Positions 60,001-64,000 of a stretch of DNA of 64,000 nucleotides are shown here, one piece after another. The notes under the pieces were generated by a model that saw nothing but the letters and a program-made list of their open reading frames with translations, had not been told where the DNA came from and did no database searches. Origin of the DNA: Thalassospira xiamenensis M-5 = DSM 17429 (GTDB lineage Bacteria; Pseudomonadota; Alphaproteobacteria; Rhodospirillales; Thalassospiraceae); contig NZ_CP004388.1 in assembly GCF_000300235.2 (NCBI RefSeq), positions 3,914,001 to 3,978,000 of the forward strand. The letters run 5' to 3'. A program made the position numbers and the translations under genes. Positions within the stretch are counted from its first letter, which is position 1. The number at the start of each line of letters is the position of its first letter.

Positions 60001-63000
60001 CAAAATCCGTGACAACATCATTGCCGCTACCGGGGCCAAAAACGATCCGGTCATTACCCTTACCAGTCGAAAGGGTATCGTCGCCTTCGCCCCCGCGGAA
60101 CGTATCGTTTCCTTGACCGCCAAGGAAAATATCGTTGCCTTCGCCACCGACGAAGGTGTCGTTGAAATCAGAACCCTCGACGATTTCAATACCGTCAAGG
60201 CTATCTGTCCCCTCGTTCGCAGATACGACGGTTCCCGCATTCATATCCACAATGACCGCGCCGGTTGCATCGGCGTAGGATGCCGTATCCTGACCAGATC
60301 CGCCTTTCAGGACATCATTACCCGCACCGCCGACAAGCACATCATTGCCCGCACCGCCATCAAGCGTATCGTCGCCGTCACCGCCAAAGACGGTATCATC
60401 CCCCGCACCGGAGTTGACCGTATCATCCCCCGCGCCGGTTTTGATCACATTGTCATTTTCATCACCGGTAACGCTGTCTTTACCGGCACCGGTCAGGATG
60501 TTTTCAATATTTGCAAAGCTGTCAATTTCATTGCCAGTCGTGGCCTGCCCCGCCACCATATCGACGACGCTGTCATCTGTCAGATCAGACAGATCAAAAG
60601 TATCATTCCCGTCGCCACCGTCGATAACGTCATTGCCCAGACCACCGCGGAGCGTATCGTTACCCTCGCCCCCCGAAAGGACGTCATCACCGGACCGTCC
60701 ATCGACGAAATCGTTACCCGCACCCGCTGCAATCGTATTTGCGCCAGCATCACCCAAAAGCTCATCAGAAGCGGTCGAGCCGACAATGTTTTCAAAATTC
60801 CGGATAACGTCACTGTCCGAACCACTTGCTTGTCCGGATTGAAGATCAACACTCACACTACCTGTCGACGACGCATAAGAAACGGTATCTTCGCCGCTGC
60901 CGCCATCAAGTGTGTCACGACCAGCTCCACCTTCTATGGTGTCATTGCCAGCCCCGCCCATCAGATGATCGTTGCCAGCCCCACCGGTCAAAATATCATT
61001 CCCGGCGCCGCCATCCACACTTACTGCATTGTTTCCGGCGGCAAATACATCGTCAAAATCGGATGCAATGATACTCTCAAAACCACTGATCATGTCGGTT
61101 CCGATATCGGCACCACTTGCCGTACCGACATCAAGATCAATGTTCAGACCAGACCCGGAACCGCTATAATCAAGGGTATCTTTTCCACGTCCGCCATCAA
61201 GGACATCATTTCCGGCATCGCCATAAACGGTATCATCACCATCACCTGCAGCAATGGTGTTGTCATCGGTATCGCCCCTCAGTTCATCCGAATGCGATGA
61301 ACCAATAATATTTTCGATATTCGCAAGGGTGTCATTACCGTCTGCCCCCGTCGCGGTTTCCGCACCAAGATCAACGGAAACGGATCCATCCGCCTGAGCA
61401 TAGCTTACGGTGTCGCCCTCGGCACCACCGTCCAGAACGTCATCGCCACGGCCACCTATCAAGGTGTTTTCGCCGTCATCCCCGATCAGGGTATCGTCAA
61501 AATCACTGCCGATTACATTTTCGATATTTGCAAGCGTGTCGTTACCGTTCGCGCCAGTCGCCGTTCCCGCACCAATGTCAACGAACACCGCACCGTCAGC
61601 ATCGCCATAGGTTGCGACGTCACGCCCCTCGCCGCCATCCAGAATGTCGTTTCCTGTGCCGCCAAGAAGAGTATCGTCCCCTGATCCGCCTTCCAGGGTG
61701 TCATCGCCAGCGCCACCATCAAGATGATCGTCATCCATCCCGCCCAGAAGATGATCCTTCCCGCCCAGACCGCGCAAAGTATCGTCCCCGGCCTCGCCGG
61801 ATAAGATATTGTCACCCTCATCACCGGAAATCCGGTCCTGCCCCTTGGCGCCAATAACGTTTTCAACGTCGATCAGAACATCATTGCCAACCGAAGAATC
61901 CGCTGTTCCCGCGGCCAGATCGACAGTTACGGATAAATTTTGACTATAATCTGCAGTATCATTGCCCACGCCACCATCCAGCGTGTTCTGGCCAGTGCCG
62001 CCTGACAGCGTGTCATCCCCGGCACCGCCATAGATGATATCGTCACCTCCGGCCCCGTCGATCGTATCATTGCCATCAAGACCATCGATTATTTCGCCAA
62101 ATCCGCTGCCGACAATTGTGTCATCAGCTTCGGTCGCGCCGATGAATTTGATGTCGACAAAATGATCCGGGGTCAGGTCTTCGGGCGCAATGCCGGTTAA
62201 TGTGATCTTGCTTTGTCCAAGGTCGATAACCGTCCCGCCGTTGCCGTTCGAGACAATCATCTTCCGTAAGGCTTCCCAGGTCGGAACACCAAAGGCCGAA
62301 AGATTCAGACGATCTGCAGAAAGATCAAAATCAGCAATGGTATCGACACCAGACCCGGGCGCGAACACGAAGGTATCAGCTCCTTCACCGCCAACCAGAA
62401 GATCGTTTCCGCCGCCGCCAATGATAAGATCATCGCCCGCACCACCTTCGAGCGTATTGGAAATCAAAGATCCGATGATCGTGTCATTGCCGTCAGAACC
62501 GATAACGTTTTCGATACCGTTCAGATGACTGGTTCCGCTCTCGGTCGTTGCAGAACCCTCGTCAAGATCGACCGAAACCCCACCATCGATACCATCATAT
62601 GTAATGGTATCTTTGCCTGCACCGCCCAGAAGGCTGTCATTTCCGGCCCCTGCAATCAGGGTGTCATCGCCAGCACCACCATCGAGAAGATCATCCCCCG
62701 CGCCCCCTGAAAGGGTGTCGGCACCCTCTCCGCCCAGAAGAGTATTGTTTGCATCATTCCCGGAAATCACATCATCAAAGTCAGAACCCGTAACATTGTC
62801 GATGTTGGCAAGTGTATCGTTGCCCGCGCCACCCGACGCGTTACCTGCCGCCAGATCGACCTGCACCCCCGCAACGGCATCGTCATAAGCAACGGTATCA
62901 TTACCATCACCACCATCGATCAGGTCATTGCCCAGACCACCAGAAAGCGTGTCGTCGCCTTCCCCGCCAAACAATGTGTCGTCGCCATCCATGCCAAGAA

Positions 63001-64000
63001 TGGTGTCATTCCCGGCCAAACCATCGATGACATCACCAAGCGAAGTACCGATCAAAACATCGGCATTTTCCGTACCCTCAAGTGACCGAATGCCAACGAA
63101 ATTCGAATATTTCAGCATATCTGGCGATATGCCGAGCAACGTCATGGTCGCATCGCCAAGCGAAATCGTCGTATTGCCCGCTTCATCAACACCGACCAAC
63201 CCGGCAATATCGGAAAGCAAACCAACGCCATCGATCCCCTGAACATCAATCATATCCAGTTCCGGATCGAAATCAGTCACGGTGATCTGACCGTCGTTTG
63301 CGGAAATCACAAAGGTATCGCCGCCCGCACCACCGGTCAGCGTATCGTTACCGCCTCCACCGGAAAGCGTGTCATCACCGGCATCGCCAAGCAGGGTGTC
63401 GTCACCGGCACCGCCAAGCATAACGTCGTTACCAGCGCTACCCTTGATCGTTTCGAAACCGTCAATCGTGTCAACAAAGGTGGAACTGGTAACGGTGCCT
63501 GCATCCAGATCAAAGGTAAGCCCGGTATTGCTCTGACCTGAGCCTTTTACTGACTCATAACTCAGAACATCGTTACCATCGTCACCCGATAGCGTGTCCG
63601 ACCCAAAGCCGCCCAGAACAGTGTCATCACCCGCCCCTGCAGCAATGATATTGTCAGACGATGTACCTGAAATCACATCATTGCCATCACCGGTGACGAC
63701 ATTTTCAAATCCCGTAAATTCATCCGTCCCCATGCCGGATGCCGTTCCCGCCGCAAGATCAATCGTCATATCGGCAGAAAATTCGCTATAGTCGACGGTG
63801 TCGGTTCCTTCTCCACCGATGAAGGTGTCGTCGCCCCCGCTGCCAAGAACCGTATCGTCAGAACTTCCGGCATCTATAATATTTTTGCCACTGTCGCCGC
63901 GAATGATATCGGCTTGGCCCGAACCGGTCACATTTTCGATATTTTCCAGCGAAACAGTGCCGGACGCGTTTTTTGCGTATCCCGCGGAAAGATCAATCTC
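47789..64000 (-). CDS. Giant RTX calcium-binding protein (C-terminal part; 5' end outside window)
   Basis: One frame stays open from the right edge to a TGA at 47791-47789, over 5,400 codons. At the edge it is still inside a repeat (EIDLSAG...), so the start is outside the window. Most of it is GGxGxDxLx nonapeptides, which form calcium-bound beta-rolls. Interspersed are blocks of [20 protein letters not shown] linkers and nine copies of an about 80-residue module (VTDFDxxxDxIxLS...VTLxGV), the last of which forms the C terminus and resembles a type I secretion signal. Acidic, Cys-free and huge, it should be exported through a type I system and act as a surface adhesin or matrix protein. No transporter genes are in the window. 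Antisense frames here are shadows. Confidence 0.95.
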   Translation of the reverse strand, partial: EIDLSAGYAKNASGTVSLENIENVTGSGQADIIRGDSGKNIIDAGSSDDTVLGSGGDDTFIGGEGTDTVDYSEFSADMTIDLAAGTASGMGTDEFTGFENVVTGDGNDVISGTSSDNIIAAGAGDDTVLGGFGSDTLSGDDGNDVLSYESVKGSGQSNTGLTFDLDAGTVTSSTFVDTIDGFETIKGSAGNDVMLGGAGDDTLLGDAGDDTLSGGGGNDTLTGGAGGDTFVISANDGQITVTDFDPELDMIDVQGIDGVGLLSDIAGLVGVDEAGNTTISLGDATMTLLGISPDMLKYSNFVGIRSLEGTENADVLIGTSLGDVIDGLAGNDTILGMDGDDTLFGGEGDDTLSGGLGNDLIDGGDGNDTVAYDDAVAGVQVDLAAGNASGGAGNDTLANIDNVTGSDFDDVISGNDANNTLLGGEGADTLSGGAGDDLLDGGAGDDTLIAGAGNDSLLGGAGKDTITYDGIDGGVSVDLDEGSATTESGTSHLNGIENVIGSDGNDTIIGSLISNTLEGGAGDDLIIGGGGNDLLVGGEGADTFVFAPGSGVDTIADFDLSADRLNLSAFGVPTWEALRKMIVSNGNGGTVIDLGQSKITLTGIAPEDLTPDHFVDIKFIGATEADDTIVGSGFGEIIDGLDGNDTIDGAGGDDIIYGGAGDDTLSGGTGQNTLDGGVGNDTADYSQNLSVTVDLAAGTADSSVGNDVLIDVENVIGAKGQDRISGDEGDNILSGEAGDDTLRGLGGKDHLLGGMDDDHLDGGAGDDTLEGGSGDDTLLGGTGNDILDGGEGRDVATYGDADGAVFVDIGAGTATGANGNDTLANIENVIGSDFDDTLIGDDGENTLIGGRGDDVLDGGAEGDTVSYAQADGSVSVDLGAETATGADGNDTLANIENIIGSSHSDELRGDTDDNTIAAGDGDDTVYGDAGNDVLDGGRGKDTLDYSGSGSGLNIDLDVGTASGADIGTDMISGFESIIASDFDDVFAAGNNAVSVDGGAGNDILTGGAGNDHLMGGAGNDTIEGGAGRDTLDGGSGEDTVSYASSTGSVSVDLQSGQASGSDSDVIRNFENIVGSTASDELLGDAGANTIAAGAGNDFVDGRSGDDVLSGGEGNDTLRGGLGNDVIDGGDGNDTFDLSDLTDDSVVDMVAGQATTGNEIDSFANIENILTGAGKDSVTGDENDNVIKTGAGDDTVNSGAGDDTVFGGDGDDTLDGGAGNDVLVGGAGNDVLKGGSGQDTASYADATGAVIVDMNAGTVVSANEGTDSLDGIEIVEGSDFNDTFVGGEGNDIFLGGQGNDTFRGGEGDDTLSTGKGNDRIVFGPGSGNDVVTDFDPVTDVLDLTGFNIAGFDALKLLFDTNDAGDVVIRFDTGDSVTLNDVRPEMLESGNFSGVDVRLGTGENDDMPGSVNDDVINALGGDDVVHGGDGDDRLIGGDGNDTLYGDTGDDVLAGEAGDDTLVGGDGSDTADYSTSSGAIVADIGAGSVAGADGNDRLESIENVTGTLFDDVFYDDAGNNTILGLDGDDTIFAGLGDDHIVGGAGSDTVDYSATNQGIDVNLANRSGSGAGNDFLESIENVVGTDFSDNIVGNADANTIIAGGGDDTIVAGDGNDVVEGGAGNDKIDGGTGQDTLSGGDGGDVIVAGADDDTLSGGDGDDILLGGTGDDRIMGDSGDDIIDGESGYHDTVDYSNVNGPVVVDLMNKYASGTAGNDVILNIEDVVGTDFADTLIGSDGVNTLDGGSGNDTLSGGAGDDIVITGAGEDVVVVAPGGGSDTVTDFDPSKDVVDLSAYGIETYSDLEDRMFNDADGNAVINLAPGETITLEGISVEDLGPENFFGYVAINGTEFDDVLQGSQLGDEINALDGDDVVDGGAGDDVINGDAGNDTLTGGAGDDELNGGDGNDTADYSDTSEGVTIDLSTGSATGEAGNDTLDSIENVIGGNGDDILIGDENANILDGGAGNDTVYGNGGDDTLIGGEGDDTLSYEGAEEGVSVDLANGTATGGAGNDVIDGFETVIGSDHADTISGDDANNVIEGGAGDDVLAGGAGDDTILGGAGNDTLQAGTGSDTLVGGDGTDIADYSDRTDPVVVDLAAGTGTTGDGNDTLIDIEGATGGSGNDTLLGSDGDNILSGGAGDDTLSGGAGNDTLAGGAGADLLDGGAGDDVLTFDGDHVAASGETTDHVGSPTTDGTGDVADISGKNLSDDSFVGGEGNDTLQAGDGDDAIILDRDHAGGGAANPSIVDIENINAGAGNDVVDLTSETHSYGDVTIDGGAGDDTLWANDGDDVILGGAGSDNILGGAGADNIDGGADNDILDGGTGNDIIAGGAGDDTIMAGIGDDTLSGGDGSDTLDMSAANGAEIDLANGTASSDATGSDSISGFENVIATDGDDTITGNAANNVIDAGAGNDTVSIDAGNDHLDGGDGIDTLDLSGTSGGVTVDLAAGTANGAQTGSDTIANFENVTGSADADTITGNDAANTIDGGAGDDVIDGGAGDDVLSGGAGNDTLAAGDGNDTLTGGDGADVFVFEDGSDADLVSDFDLASDVISLPDIGVTSWTELQSILSDGPDGAVITLPSGGTVTLSGVAVGDLTPDHFAGIENVGTPGDDTLGGGSGDDTVGAGDGNDTVDGGDGDDTVDGGEGDDSVGGGTGDDSVGGGAGNDTVDGGDGNDTVDGGDGDDSVGGGSGDDSVGGGAGNDTVDGGDGNDTVDGGDGDDSVGGGTGDDSVGGGAGNDTVDGGDGNDTVDGGDGNDSVGGGAGNDTVGGGAGDDTVDGGDGDDTLDGGDGNDTLIGGPGTDTLAGGAGDDVLEFGADRTGQSGDTTDHAGSPGVDGTGEIADLDGLGVSDDQYDGGDGIDTLVGTSGGDAIILDRDHENGAANPSISGVEIIETGDGDDVVDLTSQVHSYGDVTVDGGAGNDTIWTSAGDDSVLAGDGNDHINTGSGSDVIDAGAGDDDIAAGSGDDVIAAGDGNDVISSGDGNDTVDAGAGDDSVIGDAGNDILAGGDGTDTLDLTNADGGAVIDLENGTASSTETGSDTISGFEQVVTGAGDDTISGSSADDTISSGAGNDTIDGADGNDRIVAGDGNDVVSDGAGSDYVDAGAGDDTVIAGAGDDSLDGGQGNDTIDMRNATNGATVNLAAGSAQSVETGSDSISNFENVTTGSGYDELTGSDANNVMAAGAGNDTLDGGAGDDTLSGGAGNDSFIFADGTDDDVVTDFEVGTDKLTLDGTGIETWTQLRDLITGNSLGDAVINLPSGGTITLQGVNPLDLSADDFTGVTDGGTPYDDSLTGGDGDDVIDALAGDDVVDGGAGDDTIDGGAGNDTLTGGSGDDTVDGGTGSDTLGGGTGNDELSGGDGADTLSGGSGDDTLDGGSGDDVLNFEADGTGASGDTTENTGSPGVDGTGDLADIGGKNISDDTFVGGDGTDTLNLTGGSDALILDGSKLGDGQTTGSTIETRTLGLTDSASSGAVQAAWSDANLYAFDFGTSYVGEDGKLNLAAADDTVTFDGNGIGNNGGSPAGSQINHNGNTGESEAVVVDLGANARNAKVQVSNLIAAEHGGEVGSWQAFDADGNLVASGVLDESTISYTSGGVGTATISVTDSLGNPVEFRYLAFESEPYADGSSGGDSSDYFVRSITFDAVVEETVTDGARLDGVEVINAGEGNDVVDLTSDTIAYGDVTINGGGGNDTLWANEGNDRINGELGDDNLYGGAGDDYLDGGYGRDVLDGAEGNDTLIGGAGNDTLRGGEGDDIIHGGGDIDTVTYDDAASGVNVDLANYTATGGAGNDGIYWVENVVGSAHDDIIRGDAQNNTLDGGSGDDTLSGGAGNDALRGGDGNDTADYSNSAAAVRANLATGTAQLANGEEDTLTSIENLIGSGGSDTLTGSNGDNLLSGGAGNDSLIGNGGNDTLDGGIGNDMLDGGDGDDILTGGDGADRLYGGAGNDTLDGGAGNDTLDAGAGDDVILAGDGNDVITAGAGADTVDAGRGDDTVVAGAGNDILAGGDGTDTLDFAAANGVTVDLSTGTASSDATGTDAISGFENVLGTAGADTLIGSSGANVLSGADGDDVLDGGAGDDSVYGGAGNDTIIAGAGNDTLSGGAGTDTLDLTQAASGATVDLSAGTASSAETGNDTISGFENVIGSAGNDDITGSDGDNVFSGGAGDDTIEGGAGADTLDGGDGIDTISYEGSSAGVEIYLGDTDGNARAPGEGGRAFGGDAAGDILANFERVIASAHDDYVYGNSQNNVVDLGDGNDTFDNVEADVSADTVDGGEGNDTIWTGDGADTLIGGNGNDYLNGEKGDDTLDGGAGNDSLVGGDGNDTLDGGSGNDRISTGSGADLVKVTSLVGDKVVTDFNTSVDQISLDALGISEWSELAPRLSQVNGNTVIDLGPDGSVTLLGVRLNEVTSDMFVGIEGPVGATPFDDVLLGTSEDDYIDALAGNDVVDGGDGNDTILGNDGDDNLSGGAGNDTISGGNGNDVIDGGDGDDSLNGNDGHDVIAGGAGNDTLIGGSGNDVISGGGGSDFIDAMDGDDVVTGGDDTDTIYGAAGDDQLSGEAGDDVISGGDGADTLSGGSGNDVLSGGNDNDLLEGGIGSDTLSGDAGNDTLLGGDGNDTLDGGAGNDTYTGGAGSDQIIVSDNSGDKVVTDFNRASDQINLSALDVDNWAELRSLMSEVNGNTVINLNGQGTLTLLGVAISDLNANMFVGVEASTGPTPYDDVLYGTSNNDTIAALAGDDTVFGLNGQDTLSGMDGNDSLYGGDGDDKLYGDGGNDFIDGGSGQDSITGGEGDDTLDGGSGDDRVWGGNGADTLLGGQGQDRLYGEAGNDVINGGTGDDSILGGDGNDVLDGGENNDRLWGGEGNDTLFGGSGDDKLYGDGGNDTLMGGQGNDTLSGGSGRDTASYANATSAVGVSLKNGTAVGGDGYDVLSSIEDLIGSNFNDYLFGDDGANLLSGLSGDDVLGGDGGNDTIWGGDGNDVINGGSGSDLIDAGAGDDVIEYQKDATWSGSYAAKNVGDPDMDGTNEQINLQGYTRSQDIFDGGDGTDTLSLTSGNDALFLDDKITDPGVSPRISNIEVIDAGNGDDIVDLTSETQSYGDVTVLGGTGNDIIWSNAGDDVLDGGEGNDTLWGGAGNDTLAGGAGIDILNGGAGDDVLQYNADDTWSSNWHALNDGAPGEDGHDNNTGWGHTGHHGNGWGHDYSGDSGTGEYVNLNGYNQSNDIFEGGDGTDTLKLTSGNDALFLADTVSDPGISPRIRNIEVIEAGDGDDIIDLTSSYETYDNVTLDGGNGNDILWSNSGDDVLLGGAGNDRLYGSAGDDTLTGGSGWDEFEIGKTNGHDIITDFTPGEDIINLSEWNYSNFNQIKNDMHLDTDGNVVIELGNDASVTLMGVHDTDDLDADDFGFGT
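48105..48560 (-). other. Module B5 with His-rich insert in the RTX protein
   Basis: This is one of five copies of a second, non-RTX module ([10 protein letters not shown]...DALFLAD...[13 protein letters not shown]...IDLTS..YDNVT...ILWSN). It carries an extra loop at about 48390-48485 with seven His and many Gly/Trp/Asn ([18 protein letters not shown]) absent from the others. Other copies: about 48650-49030, 52905-53885, 55225-55590, 57145-57515. Confidence 0.7.
53045..53660 (-). other. Unique inserted beta-rich domain in RTX module B3
   Basis: About 200 residues with no RTX repeats interrupt the third B module, starting near [16 protein letters not shown] and ending near [15 protein letters not shown]. 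The composition (alternating Val/Ser/Thr strands, [26 protein letters not shown]) suggests a beta-sandwich, perhaps ligand binding. No known family was assigned with confidence. Confidence 0.6.
55761..56192 (-). repeat. 108-bp tandem repeat, four copies
   Basis: A near-identical unit starts at 55761, 55869, 55977 and 56085 (landmark CCATCGACCGTGTCAT), giving a period of exactly 108 bp. That is 36 residues or four RTX nonapeptides ([20 protein letters not shown] pattern). The high DNA-level identity, including synonymous positions, indicates recent expansion. Confidence 0.88.

Overview
The window looks like a chromosomal segment of a free-living alphaproteobacterium, most like marine Rhodospirillales such as Thalassospira. 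This is an inference from gene content, moderate GC and protein style (GltB/GltD, BluB, MutAB-MeaB, PhhA with a divergent Lrp regulator, DUF3572, DUF2269); no 16S gene is present. Almost all of it is ordinary housekeeping sequence. The accessory part is the right-hand quarter.

Layout. 1-4.4 kb: a periplasmic solute-binding protein followed by a membrane hybrid histidine kinase. 4.6-5.2 kb: two tiny proteins that share a C-terminal motif. 5.2-12.7 kb (minus): pncB, then the glutamate synthase pair gltD-gltB. 13-20 kb: uppP, an acetyltransferase, small membrane proteins, a tiny-peptide/hairpin locus next to tRNA-Leu(UAA), an outer-membrane barrel, bluB, a CinA-like protein and a MutT Nudix hydrolase. 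20-29 kb: a lipoprotein esterase, secA, two related proteins of which one carries EF-hand-like calcium loops, a parvulin and argJ. 29-34.6 kb: a pentapeptide-repeat protein and a three-gene signalling operon (REC-HDOD, REC with degenerate HD-GYP, PAS kinase). 34.5-38.1 kb: ynfA, asparaginase, an Lrp-type regulator divergent from phhA, and a stand-alone receiver. 38.3-43.9 kb: a compact cobalamin riboswitch followed by mutA-mutB-meaB (AdoCbl-dependent methylmalonyl-CoA mutase and its G-protein chaperone). 44-47.7 kb: an SDR/DoxX-like fusion, DUF2269, two paralogous 51-aa proteins and a DusC-type tRNA dihydrouridine synthase.

47.8-64 kb (minus) is one open reading frame of more than 5,400 codons. 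It is the C-terminal part of a giant RTX calcium-binding protein whose 5' end lies outside the window. It is not a uniform nonapeptide array. Nine copies of a secretion-signal-like 'TDF' module punctuate it, with the ninth forming the true C terminus, and five copies of a second ~120-residue module are interleaved. One of those carries an inserted beta-rich domain and another a His-rich loop. A 108-bp unit is tandemly repeated four times. No type I secretion genes are visible here.

The most interesting signals are the modular architecture of the giant RTX protein, a cobalamin riboswitch in front of a cobalamin-using enzyme rather than a cobalamin-independent substitute, the two 51-aa paralogues, the tiny membrane peptide flanked by three perfect hairpins, and the paired 24.2/25.4 kb proteins.
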